This document shows, piece after piece, positions 16,876 through 25,553 of a stretch of DNA of 33,085 nucleotides. The DNA comes from Paludibacteraceae bacterium (GTDB taxonomy: Bacteria; Bacteroidota; Bacteroidia; Bacteroidales; Paludibacteraceae): the NCBI GenBank assembly GCA_024401645.1, contig JAKSKR010000033.1, positions 1 through 33,085 on the forward strand, read 5' to 3'. The position numbers were made by a program, and so were the translations under genes. The notes beneath the pieces were generated by a model. The model was not told the DNA's origin. It did not search any database and saw only the letters and a list, made by a program, of their open reading frames with translations. Position 1 is the stretch's first letter, and every line of letters begins with the position of its first letter.

Positions 16876-19368
16876 CTACTTGAGTATAACCTTCGTCGAC
16901 TGGTTACCGTCGGTCACCACATAAACGCCTTTCGAAACCGATAGCTCTGCATTTCCAAAACCATCAGTTACGGATGATGCTCTTACCTTGCCGTTCATAT
17001 CAAACACATGAATATTGGAGTGCGCTTGTGCATTGGCAACATGAATGGTGCCGTTATCGGCAAATACAAATATGCCTTGTTGTTTCACAACCGGAGCGTC
17101 AGTTTGCGTGTCATTGAACACGGCACGGACACTTAGTCCAAAGTAACGATAAACATCCCAGTCAAAAAGTATTATGTTACATCCGACATTTTTTCTATAG
17201 GAAAAATCAGCAAATACGGCATATTTAGGAATTAAGGAATTTAATAAAAATGGGCCTTCACCTATCAAACTCGAAGTCCAATATAGTGCTTCTTCGAATT
17301 GAGCAACATTATAGTCGCATCCTGCCTCTGGAATAAATATTGCAGAATTGTTTGTTTTTGACACACCTAAATAGCCCTTCACACCAATACCATCCATGTT
17401 CGTTTTGTAGGTCCAAGTGCAACCATCTATTAACTCTTGAAACTCATACCAAGTAGGCATACGCCATGAGTTTCCCCAATTAGCAGTAGCAGCGTCATCT
17501 TCAGGTAACAATGTCACCAAACTATCTCCATCTTCTGCCATTGAGTATTTGGTAATATTAAGATCATCATCGCAGAATTTATAACCTTTCCAAAATGATG
17601 GCACTTTCTTAATATTTGTCTCGCCCCAGGCAAAATAGTCGCCGTATTCAGTTGGCTTTGTCGCACCCACATTGTAGGTAGCCCAAAGCGTGCCGCTTGG
17701 AAGGCCAAGGTCTACATAGTCGTGACCAGCAATTTGGCCGCTGACAGGAAGGATTATTATCTCTTTATATTGAGCATAGACGTTTAGGTCTTTAGCGACG
17801 TTGGTGAAAGAAGAGTCGCTCCAGCCGATGAACTCGTAACCTTCTACTGCAGGTGCATCGACAGCAGTTGCAGACTTGCCCTTCTCCACCTTCTGGCTTT
17901 CTATCAAGACGCTGTCTTTTGTATAGAATGAGACATTAAATAATCTGATATACTGAGCATAGACGTCCATGTCTTTCGTGACGTTAGTGAAAGAAGAGTC
18001 GCTCCAACCGATGAACTCGTAACCATCTACTGCAGGTGCATCTACAGCCGTTGCCGGCATTCCTTTCTCCACCTTCTGGCTTTCTATCAAGACGCTGTCT
18101 TTCGTATAAAATGAGACATTAAATAATCTGGCATACCGAGCATAGATATCCAGGTCTTTCGTGACGTTAGTGAAAGAAGAGTCGCTCCAACCGATGAACT
18201 CGTAACCATCTACTGCAGGTGCATCTACAGCCGTTGCCGGCATTCCTTTCTCCACCTTCTGGCTTTCTATCAAGACGCTGTCTTTCGTATAAAATGAGAC
18301 ATTAAATAATCTGGCATACCGAGCATAGATATCCAGGTCTTTCGTGACGTTAGTGAAAGAAGAGTCGCTCCAACCAATGAACTCGTAACCATCTACCACA
18401 GGAGCATCTACAGCAGTTGCCGACTTTCCTTTCTCCACCTTCTGGCTTTCTATCAAGACGCTGTCTTTCGTATAGAATGAGACATTAAATAATTTGATAT
18501 ACTGAGCATAGATGTCCAAGTCTTTCGTGACGTTGGTGAAAGAAGAGTCGCTCCAACCGATGAATTCGTAGCCATCTACAGTTGGTGCATCTACAGCAGT
18601 TGCCGACTTGCCCTTCTTCACCTTCTGGCTTTCTATCAAGACGCTGTCTTTTGTATAGAATGAGACGGTGTATTCTTTTATTGAAACCGCTCTAACGTTA
18701 TAACCATAGTGACGATAATAGGCTTTATAATGTAATTTGCCGTCGTTGCTGAAGTATAGGTTGTACGCATCGTCCGGGTAGAGCTTGTCAAGCGAAGACG
18801 ACCAGTAGTAACCATACTTGCCATCTTTTTCAAAATCCGTACCTTGACGGTTTCCGGCTGCTGGTAGGAAAATGGAGGCTCCATTAAGTTTAGAGTTGCC
18901 TAAACAGCCGTTTACCCCACTGCCCTGAAAGTTTTCTATCCACTCCCATGTACAACCATCTATCAACTCAATGATTTCATTCTTTGTCGGCATTCTCCAG
19001 GAACCACCCCAGTTGGCGGTAGCAGCGTCATCCTCAGAATCCAAAACCGTCTTCTTGTCTACGAAGCCAAAGCCACTTTCGGTGCAGTATTTGGTCATGC
19101 TGTCATAACTGCCCTTGCACCACTTGTAAGTGCGAAAGTTGTACTCCTCCTTCGGCTTGGTCTCGCCCCAGGCGAAGTAGTCGCCGTATTCGGTTGGCTT
19201 GGTTGCACCCACGTTATAAGTCGCCCAAAGCGTTCCGCTTGGAAGACCAAGTTCCACATAGTCGTGTCCGGCTATTTGGCCACTGACTGGTTGTTCGTCT
19301 TGTGCAAAGCACACACTGCCCATTAGGAACAGCAGTGCCGTTAAAATATGATTTTTCATCTGTTTCAT
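16876..19368 (-). CDS. Secreted repeat protein, InlB-type repeats and T9SS-like tail
   Basis: An 830-residue secreted or surface protein. A signal peptide (residues 1-22, ending CFA before QDEQ) is followed by a domain at about 28-230 of the kind with LGLPSGTLWATYNVGA and YFAWGET segments that is common in Bacteroidales and resembles FISUMP/lectin-like domains. Five 61-residue InlB_B (Listeria-Bacteroides) repeats follow at 233-534, each ending GYEFIGWSDSSFTNV then a DIYAQY-like segment. A second copy of the first domain covers about 541-752. The last 70 residues (GIFVFADNGTIHV, IHVFDMNGKV, KGVYVV, KVILK) match the type IX secretion sorting-domain pattern. Its role is probably binding or adhesion; the ligand is unknown. 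There is no clear -7 box directly upstream. Confidence 0.8.
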   Translation of the reverse strand: MKQMKNHILTALLFLMGSVCFAQDEQPVSGQIAGHDYVELGLPSGTLWATYNVGATKPTEYGDYFAWGETKPKEEYNFRTYKWCKGSYDSMTKYCTESGFGFVDKKTVLDSEDDAATANWGGSWRMPTKNEIIELIDGCTWEWIENFQGSGVNGCLGNSKLNGASIFLPAAGNRQGTDFEKDGKYGYYWSSSLDKLYPDDAYNLYFSNDGKLHYKAYYRHYGYNVRAVSIKEYTVSFYTKDSVLIESQKVKKGKSATAVDAPTVDGYEFIGWSDSSFTNVTKDLDIYAQYIKLFNVSFYTKDSVLIESQKVEKGKSATAVDAPVVDGYEFIGWSDSSFTNVTKDLDIYARYARLFNVSFYTKDSVLIESQKVEKGMPATAVDAPAVDGYEFIGWSDSSFTNVTKDLDIYARYARLFNVSFYTKDSVLIESQKVEKGMPATAVDAPAVDGYEFIGWSDSSFTNVTKDMDVYAQYIRLFNVSFYTKDSVLIESQKVEKGKSATAVDAPAVEGYEFIGWSDSSFTNVAKDLNVYAQYKEIIILPVSGQIAGHDYVDLGLPSGTLWATYNVGATKPTEYGDYFAWGETNIKKVPSFWKGYKFCDDDLNITKYSMAEDGDSLVTLLPEDDAATANWGNSWRMPTWYEFQELIDGCTWTYKTNMDGIGVKGYLGVSKTNNSAIFIPEAGCDYNVAQFEEALYWTSSLIGEGPFLLNSLIPKYAVFADFSYRKNVGCNIILFDWDVYRYFGLSVRAVFNDTQTDAPVVKQQGIFVFADNGTIHVANAQAHSNIHVFDMNGKVRASSVTDGFGNAELSVSKGVYVVTDGNQSTKVILK
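17619..17748 (-). repeat. Downstream copy of duplicated domain start
   Basis: This 130-base segment encodes the conserved beginning of the second globular domain and is closely similar to 19161-19290 in the first. The shared protein segment runs from PVSGQIAGHDYV to YFAWGET. It shows that the repeat protein arose by duplicating a whole domain around the InlB repeats. Confidence 0.8.
17767..18672 (-). repeat. Five tandem 183-base repeats (InlB_B)
   Basis: Five copies of a 183-base, 61-codon unit. The phase marker encoding GYEFIGW recurs near 17826, 18009, 18192, 18375 and 18558. Bases 17971-18192 are identical to 18154-18375 by eye, a 222-base exact match longer than one period, so the central copies were duplicated or homogenised recently. 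The outer copies have diverged more. Confidence 0.92.
19161..19290 (-). repeat. Upstream copy of duplicated domain start
   Basis: Partner of the similar 130-base segment at 17619-17748, encoding the start of the first globular domain. The differences are scattered and mostly silent. Confidence 0.8.
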
Positions 19369-19386
19369 GCTGTTTACTTACAAATA

Positions 19387-19415
19387 ATGCTTTGCCAAAT
19401 CTATTGGCAAAGCAT
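19387..19415 (-). terminator. 12-base hairpin after the MBL hydrolase operon
   Basis: A perfect 12-base inverted repeat, ATGCTTTGCCAA (19387-19398) and TTGGCAAAGCAT (19404-19415), with a 5-base loop. It starts 13 bases past the hydrolase stop and lies 19 bases before the repeat-protein ATG. No long T run follows it on the minus strand, so it may instead be an mRNA-stabilising hairpin or an operator. Confidence 0.55.
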
Positions 19416-19427
19416 ATGGGAAACACT

Positions 19428-20108
19428 TCACATGTCTACCGACTTGTACACCTTTTCCTCACCAGACTCACTGACAGCTAACAAATCGTTCTTTAATTCA
19501 TCGGCGATTGTGGTGCTATTGCCATGCCCCGGATAGACCACCGTTTCAGCAGGCAAGCCCAGCAGTTTCTCAACCGAGCGGGCAATAGCCTTCTTACGAC
19601 CACCAGGAAGGCTTGTAGAACCAATAGTGCCCTTCATAAGGGTATCGCCGGAAATAAGGACATGTTCGGCCTCGGAATATAGGCAAACGCTACCAGGTGA
19701 ATGACCTGGCGTATGCATAATGGTCAAAGTGGTGTTGCCGAACGTAATTTCAGCGCCATCTTCCAAAGAGAACTGCGGATCGCCAGTCTCAATTTTTTCG
19801 GTAAAGTTGAGCGCCATAGCCTGGTAATCGATAATTGACACCAAACGCTGGTCGTTTGGGTTCACTTCGGGCTTCACGCCATAACGCTGACAAAAGAACG
19901 CATTACCGAGCATGTGGTCGAGGTGGAAATGCGTGCAAAGCAAGCGCACCACCTTCAATGAGTTTGACTCGATGAAAGAGACGACCTGGTTACACTCCTT
20001 TTCGTCTTTACTGCCACAGTCTACCAAAACGCATTCGCCCGACTCGTCGTAGAGCACATAGGCATTCTGGTCGAATTGGGCATTTACAAAGCGTTCTACC
20101 TTCAACAT
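19428..20108 (-). CDS. MBL-fold hydrolase, glyoxalase II-like
   Basis: A 226-residue metallo-beta-lactamase-fold protein. Metal ligands are complete: THFHLDH (His60, His62, Asp64, His65), GHSPGS (His136), SGDTL (Asp155) and YPGHG (His195). It resembles the short hydroxyacylglutathione hydrolase-like family (YcbL-type), which hydrolyses thioesters; the glyoxalase II substrate-binding C-terminal domain is absent. There is no signal peptide, so it is cytoplasmic. It is third in the operon, 7 bases after the acyltransferase stop. Given its operon partners, a thioester substrate is a reasonable inference but is not shown. Confidence 0.88.
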   Translation of the reverse strand: MLKVERFVNAQFDQNAYVLYDESGECVLVDCGSKDEKECNQVVSFIESNSLKVVRLLCTHFHLDHMLGNAFFCQRYGVKPEVNPNDQRLVSIIDYQAMALNFTEKIETGDPQFSLEDGAEITFGNTTLTIMHTPGHSPGSVCLYSEAEHVLISGDTLMKGTIGSTSLPGGRKKAIARSVEKLLGLPAETVVYPGHGNSTTIADELKNDLLAVSESGEEKVYKSVDM

Positions 20109-20115
20109 AAGCCTA

Positions 20116-20973
20116 TTACTTTTCGGTTTGGTTATATGTCCAAGGATTCTTCTTAATACCAGCCAACTTTACCATTGCCTCGTGGCAACGGCGGCGCATA
20201 TCGTCAATCTGCGCACGCTTGTCGGTAATTTCAGGATTTGGAAGGATTGGCTCTCCTACATTAAGGGTAACACAAGCCTCCTTACCAAACCATTTGAGAA
20301 TGCCGGTACGCTCGCGGTAAGAATAAGCCATAGGAATGATTGGCACATTCAGGCGCATGGCGAAGTTGAAAGCCCCCTTCTTGAACGGACGGATTGGGGT
20401 GTAGAATTCCCAACGGCTTTCTTCGGCAAAGAAATGAATCCAATAGCCCTTCTGGTGGTAATAGTCGAGGGCCTCGTAGAATTTCTTCATATCGCTAACG
20501 CTAGCCGGAATAGGAATACCACCCATGGTGTGCATGCGGCGGGCATCCTTACCAGCCATCTGTCCACGCCAGATAGGGAAACGGAGCTGACGCCAGCCAA
20601 TAGCGGTGAAGACGCCAGACATGTCCCAACGGAAAACGTGGTTGCAAACGGTCATTGCACCATTCTTGAACAGGTGCTTGTTCTTGGTTATGTTTTCCTT
20701 ACCCTTCAAGCGGAAACCATAGCGGAAGTACTGCAAGAAGTTAATAAGGGTACGGCTCTGCAAGTAGTAGAGGAAATTCCAGAACTTGTAGTAAAAAGAA
20801 TGGTCGATGTATGGGTAGTCGCTTCCTACCAAAGCCTCTGCCTCGGCTTCATTGTCGGGGTTAAGGACATGTGAGTGCGGATCGTCGCCCCCATAAGAGA
20901 TGTGTTCCAACGGAATATAACGATCGGGCTCAACTTCGAGCTGGTCGTATAAAGGAGGAAGTTTTTGAGTCAT
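20116..20973 (-). CDS. PlsC-like 1-acyl-glycerophosphate acyltransferase family protein
   Basis: A 285-residue acyltransferase. The catalytic HX4D motif is NHVFRWD (His112, Asp117). The usual second motif FPEGTR is altered to FAEESRW (182-188), and RPFKKGAFNFAMRLNVPIIPMAY continues the PlsC pattern. The N-terminal 60 residues are hydrophilic and contain no clear membrane helix; an aromatic stretch at 58-85 may be membrane-associated. It likely transfers an acyl chain to a lysophospholipid or another lipid. It lies 5 bases after the activase stop, in the middle of the operon. The changed second motif may mean a non-standard acceptor. Confidence 0.83.
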   Translation of the reverse strand: MTQKLPPLYDQLEVEPDRYIPLEHISYGGDDPHSHVLNPDNEAEAEALVGSDYPYIDHSFYYKFWNFLYYLQSRTLINFLQYFRYGFRLKGKENITKNKHLFKNGAMTVCNHVFRWDMSGVFTAIGWRQLRFPIWRGQMAGKDARRMHTMGGIPIPASVSDMKKFYEALDYYHQKGYWIHFFAEESRWEFYTPIRPFKKGAFNFAMRLNVPIIPMAYSYRERTGILKWFGKEACVTLNVGEPILPNPEITDKRAQIDDMRRRCHEAMVKLAGIKKNPWTYNQTEK

Positions 20974-20978
20974 TGCTA

Positions 20979-23900
20979 TTAACTGTTTTTATTGTCTTTC
21001 ATACTAGAGATAAACAATAACAGACGATTTGCAATATTGGCTTCAGAAACGCCACCGTCGAAATCGAGAGACAACATGTTGAGGTCTGGGTACAAGCCCT
21101 TCAACTTCTTCTCGATACCACGTGCCACAATGTGGTTGGCAATGCAGCCAAACGGTTGCATGCTGACAACATTGTTACAACCTTGCTTCATAAAGGCAAT
21201 AACCTCGGCAGGCAACAGCCAACCCTCGCCAAACTGTGCAGAAAGGGAAATGATGTCTTTCGCATATTCAGAGATTTCCATGATGTCGAGCTCTGGCTGG
21301 AAGTAACGGAACACCCTAGCCTCGTTCTCGAACTTCTTCATGATGGAGTTGATCATCTTCCACGCCAAATGTATGGCCATAGACGGCGCCTTCATCTTCT
21401 TAACATGATGCTGGCGGTTGAAGTCGTAGTTGACAAATGCACGCAGGAAGAAGTTGTGCACCGTAGAAGGAATAACCTCTACGCCATGTTCCATAAGCCA
21501 ATCGGGTACGTACTTATGTGAATATGGATTAAATTTCAAATATATTTCGCCGGTAATACCAGCTTTAGGATAGGTTCTATCTTCGTAAACAGGCACCTTG
21601 TTGAATGCCTCGGCAGCCTCGCGCGTCAAGCGGATGAATGCCTTATAGTCGCCCTTCTCGCACACAGGCTTACCCTTTTCGAGGAACTCGTCGCGCAAAC
21701 GGCGAGCCTCGCCACGGTTCTTCTCGCGCACGGCAATTGCATGGTAGAAGATGGACAGCCAGTCGCCAAAGAACACAGAGTAAAGCACGATAGGCGCCAC
21801 CTTAAAGTAGTTGAGCTTAAAGCCCTTCTGGTCGTCAGTGTCGGTACCGGCAATACCAATTACCGGAACCTGCGAGAATCCGGCATCGACAATGGCCTTA
21901 CGAATGAGCGCCGGATAGTTGGTGGCACGGCACTGGCCCAACTGGGTAACAGCCACCGCTGTGCGGTCGAGGTCGTAATTGCCCGACTGAAGCGCCTTAA
22001 TGAAGTCGCCCACAATAAGCGTAGCAGGGTAACAAACCTCGTTGTTACTATACTTCAAGCCCAAGTCGTTTGACTCGGCATCGCCCATAGGCAACTGTTC
22101 TACGTTGTAACCCACATACTTGAAGGCATGAGGGAGCAACGGAGAGATGTACTCGGTAAAGAACGGTGTGAGAATGGTGCGGTATTTCTTGTCGATTTTA
22201 TCGAATTTCTCTGGCTTGACAAACGGATGCGGGTCGGTTTGCAAGTTGCGGGAAGAATTGCCAGCTGTGCCCTCGACCACCGATAGGCGAAGGGAGTCGA
22301 TAAGCGAGCGGACACGTAACTTCATTGAGCCCACGTTGTTGATGTCGTCGATCTTGAGCAGAGTCAACGACTTGCCGTGACGATTGAGCACCGAACGAAC
22401 CTCGTCGACAAAGAACGCATCGGGACCACAACCGAAAGATGTGGTTTCCACATAATTGACATTCATGTCTTGGCGAGCCGTCCACTGGGCAGAGTTGAGG
22501 ATGCGGTTAACGAAGGTCCACTGCTTAAGGATGAACGTTTCGCGTTCGCCAATCTCCATCTTACGTGCAATGTCTTCGGTAAGGACATCGACACCCAACT
22601 TGGTAATCATTTCGCTAACCTTGTGCTGCACCAAAGGGTCGGTATGGTAAGGGCGGCCAGCCAAAACAATGGCCATGCGACCAGCCTTCTTTGCCTCTTC
22701 AAACGCCTTGAAGTTAAGGTCACGCATACGCATGCCAAAAGCCTCGTATTCGGCCAAAGCCTTCTTGTGTGCAGCCTTCACCGCCTTCTTGTCGAAGCCA
22801 AGCGGTTTCATATAATCTTCCAACTCCTTCAACAAGTAGTCTGAATTGCTGAAAGAGATGACAGGAGAGTCGATAGGAATCTTGGTATCGATAGCCGAAT
22901 GAACGACTTCGGGATAACCAATAACGATAGGACAGTTGTAAGAAGATGTAGCCGTCTTATCTTCGGTCTGTTCATAAACCACACGCGGATAGAAAATGCG
23001 GTCGACGTTCTGTTCCTGCAAGTCGTAGATATGCGAGTGTACCAACTTGGCAGGGAAGCAGATGTTGTCGGACATAACCGTGTGCACGCCACGCTCGTAA
23101 CGCTGGTAGGTGCTGGTAGCAGACAACACTACATTAATGCCCAATTCGGTAAAGAAAGTGTGCCAGAACGGGAACTCTTCGTACATGTTCAACACGCGCG
23201 GAATACCAATGGTCAACTTGGCATTCTTGTTAGGGGTAGCCTTGTCGGCACGGTCGAACAACTCGTGGTACTTCTGCAAACTGATGTTAACACCCGTGTA
23301 GTCGGCAGCCGAGCCATTGGTGAACACCTTCTCGCACTTGTTGCCCGAGAAGTAGCTCTTGCCATTCTGGAAAATATAGCGTGTGATTCGGCACTGGTTC
23401 TCGCAACCGTGACAAGTCAACGTTTTCTGTTCAAAAGAAGCCTCTTGCAAGAAGTCGTTCAAAGGACGGGCCTCAACCGCATCGGTTTCCGACATCTGCT
23501 TGGCAAACAAGGCACAGCCGTAAGCGCCCATCAGTTCAGGCACATTGTTGCAGTAAACGGTTTGGCCGGTAAGGTTTTCGAACGCCTTGACGATAGAGTC
23601 GTTGCGCATGGTACCACCCTGCAACACCACATTCTTGCCCAACTCGTCGTAGTTCTTCAACTTCAACACCTTGAACAGGCAGTTCTTAACCACCGAGTAA
23701 GCCAAGCCAGCCGCAATGTCGCTAACCTCGGCACCCTCGCGCAGCACCTGCTTCACCTTCGAGTTCATGAAAACGGTACAGCGGGTACCCAAGTCGCTTG
23801 GCGCTTGGCTTTGGCAAGCCTTCAACACGAAGTCGCCAATTTCGCAACCCAAAGTTTGGGCAAAAGTCTCGATGAAAGAGCCACAGCCCGACGAGCAGGC

Positions 23901-25298
23901 CTCGTTGATTTCCATGCGGGTTAATGCCCCATTTTCCACATAGATGGCCTTCATGTCTTGACCACCAATGTCGAGAATGAACGAAACCTCGGGACACATC
24001 TTACGGGCAGCCACATAGTGCGCCATGGTTTCAATCATACCATAGTTAAGCGAATAGGCCGCCTTAATGAGGTCTTCGCCATAACCGGTAGAACAACCAG
24101 CCGAAATGTGGAGGTCTATCTTCTCTTCTTCACAACGTTCGCGCAAGCGCTCCAATCCGTGACGGACAGCAGCAACCGGATTACCGCCGTTGTGGTTATA
24201 ATATTTATAAAGTATTCGGCCATCTTCGCCCATCAAGACCACCTTGGTAGTGGTAGAACCCGAGTCGATACCCAAGAAGGTCTTTTCGCCAGGTTTCAGG
24301 TCGTTGAGGTTCACTAGCGGAATGTACGATTCAGCCTTCTGTGATTTCCAAGAAAGGTATTCAGCCTCGTCGTTGAAAATAGGCGGTAGTTCTACAAACG
24401 TACGGTTCTTCTTCACCTTGCTTTCCTCGCGAGCCACCGGTTCGCCATTAAGGCGCTCGGTCAACGACTGGATGGTGAACACCTGAACAGGCGCTTCGTG
24501 CTCAAGCCTGGCATCGGTCGGCAACTTGGCACCAAGAGCCGTGCCCCAAGCAGGAATAACGTTGGCACGTTCTTCCAAATAAACATCCTTATTTATGTCG
24601 AGCTTAAAGTATTCGGCAATAGCCTTACGCAAGGAAGGGATGAAGGTTAAAGGGCCACCGCACATCAGCACGGTAGGTTTCACCTCGCAGCCATGGCTTA
24701 ACGCAGAAGCCGTCTGCACCGCAACCGCACGGAAAATGCTAGCCGCAATATCTTGTTTAGGCACGTTGCGCGCTATAAGGTTCTGAATGTCGGTCTTTGA
24801 GAACACGCCACAACGCGATGCAATTGGGTAAATGGTGGTAGACTGCTGTGCCAGCGAGTCGAGATCGGTCACCTCAACTCCCAGACACAAAGCCATCTGG
24901 TCGATGAAGGCACCCGTACCGCCCGCACAGTTACCATTCATACGAAGGTCCTTCACATGGCCATCTTGAAGGTAAACAATCTTGGCATCTTCGCCACCAA
25001 TATCAATAATTGTACTAATTTCGGGATGTAGTTGGCGCGTATATTCAGCAGCAGCAATAACCTCTTGCACGAACTGAATGCCGTAACGTTCGGCAACGCC
25101 CAAACCAACAGAACCAGTAATAGCTAAAACAAACTGATCGCCCTTTAACGTATCGGCAAGTTCTGCCAGAAAATTTTCTAATGCGCCCTTCACATCGGCC
25201 TTATGGCGGCGATAAGAAGAGTAAACAACAAGCCCGCTTGCATCGAGCACAACAATTTTGGCTGTAGTGGAGCCTATATCAAGGCCAATTCTATACAT
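20979..25298 (-). CDS. Two-domain acyl-CoA dehydratase activase, DUF2229 type
   Basis: A 1439-residue fusion of the 2-hydroxyacyl-CoA dehydratase activator (BcrAD/BadFG, ASKHA fold) family. Domain 1 has GLDIGSTTAKIV (5-16), DIGGEDAKIV (99-108), Cys124 in NCAGGTGAF and Cys163 in SRCGVF. Domain 2 (about 340-600) repeats these as GIDSGSTTTKVV, DIGGQDMKAIYV, Cys468/Cys472 in ACSSGCGSF and Cys507 in TRCTVF. A cysteine cluster follows (Cys629, 632, 636 and 655), then a DUF2229 region and a large C-terminal part related to the dehydratase/double-cubane reductase side. Known activators use ATP to drive low-potential electron transfer through a cluster held between two subunits. No separate dehydratase gene is nearby. 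Length and layout match a conserved Bacteroidales protein of unknown substrate. Confidence 0.88.
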   Translation of the reverse strand: MYRIGLDIGSTTAKIVVLDASGLVVYSSYRRHKADVKGALENFLAELADTLKGDQFVLAITGSVGLGVAERYGIQFVQEVIAAAEYTRQLHPEISTIIDIGGEDAKIVYLQDGHVKDLRMNGNCAGGTGAFIDQMALCLGVEVTDLDSLAQQSTTIYPIASRCGVFSKTDIQNLIARNVPKQDIAASIFRAVAVQTASALSHGCEVKPTVLMCGGPLTFIPSLRKAIAEYFKLDINKDVYLEERANVIPAWGTALGAKLPTDARLEHEAPVQVFTIQSLTERLNGEPVAREESKVKKNRTFVELPPIFNDEAEYLSWKSQKAESYIPLVNLNDLKPGEKTFLGIDSGSTTTKVVLMGEDGRILYKYYNHNGGNPVAAVRHGLERLRERCEEEKIDLHISAGCSTGYGEDLIKAAYSLNYGMIETMAHYVAARKMCPEVSFILDIGGQDMKAIYVENGALTRMEINEACSSGCGSFIETFAQTLGCEIGDFVLKACQSQAPSDLGTRCTVFMNSKVKQVLREGAEVSDIAAGLAYSVVKNCLFKVLKLKNYDELGKNVVLQGGTMRNDSIVKAFENLTGQTVYCNNVPELMGAYGCALFAKQMSETDAVEARPLNDFLQEASFEQKTLTCHGCENQCRITRYIFQNGKSYFSGNKCEKVFTNGSAADYTGVNISLQKYHELFDRADKATPNKNAKLTIGIPRVLNMYEEFPFWHTFFTELGINVVLSATSTYQRYERGVHTVMSDNICFPAKLVHSHIYDLQEQNVDRIFYPRVVYEQTEDKTATSSYNCPIVIGYPEVVHSAIDTKIPIDSPVISFSNSDYLLKELEDYMKPLGFDKKAVKAAHKKALAEYEAFGMRMRDLNFKAFEEAKKAGRMAIVLAGRPYHTDPLVQHKVSEMITKLGVDVLTEDIARKMEIGERETFILKQWTFVNRILNSAQWTARQDMNVNYVETTSFGCGPDAFFVDEVRSVLNRHGKSLTLLKIDDINNVGSMKLRVRSLIDSLRLSVVEGTAGNSSRNLQTDPHPFVKPEKFDKIDKKYRTILTPFFTEYISPLLPHAFKYVGYNVEQLPMGDAESNDLGLKYSNNEVCYPATLIVGDFIKALQSGNYDLDRTAVAVTQLGQCRATNYPALIRKAIVDAGFSQVPVIGIAGTDTDDQKGFKLNYFKVAPIVLYSVFFGDWLSIFYHAIAVREKNRGEARRLRDEFLEKGKPVCEKGDYKAFIRLTREAAEAFNKVPVYEDRTYPKAGITGEIYLKFNPYSHKYVPDWLMEHGVEVIPSTVHNFFLRAFVNYDFNRQHHVKKMKAPSMAIHLAWKMINSIMKKFENEARVFRYFQPELDIMEISEYAKDIISLSAQFGEGWLLPAEVIAFMKQGCNNVVSMQPFGCIANHIVARGIEKKLKGLYPDLNMLSLDFDGGVSEANIANRLLLFISSMKDNKNS

Positions 25299-25331
25299 GT
25301 ACTGTCCGTTAGTTGGTTTTACAATAAGCTA

Positions 25332-25363
25332 CAAAAATACAACAAAGGAACGATTTTTGCAAA
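25332..25363 (-). promoter_or_regulatory. Promoter of the activase-acyltransferase-hydrolase operon
   Basis: On the minus strand, 25339-25332 reads TATTTTTG (exact TAnnTTTG) and 25363-25360 reads TTTG, 20 bases apart. It is 34 bases before the activase ATG. The 255-base interval 25299-25553 holds this promoter, the opposing one at 25474, and AT-rich sequence with nothing else recognised. Confidence 0.65.
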
Positions 25364-25473
25364 ATCAAGTCGGCTGCCTTATCAACCGATAAGAAGAAGA
25401 AATAATGCGACATAAAAAAAATATTAGAAAAAGATAAATGGCATAAGAAGATTACAAATTGTACATTTTTTTG

Positions 25474-25481
25474 TATGTTTG
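25474..25481 (+). promoter_or_regulatory. -7 box upstream of the charged coiled-coil gene
   Basis: TATGTTTG matches TAnnTTTG exactly. No good -33 element occurs at the usual spacing. The leader to the TTG start at 25554 would be about 65 bases. Confidence 0.45.
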
Positions 25482-25553
25482 TAACGTATAAGAGTCGGAA
25501 TTTGCATTTGTTTAAAATTATACAACAATAAGATAAAACTCAAATTACTGATT

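Noticed and set aside
17767..18672. CRISPR-like array
   Set aside because: The 183-base period, in-frame coding and lack of unique spacers show protein repeats, not CRISPR.
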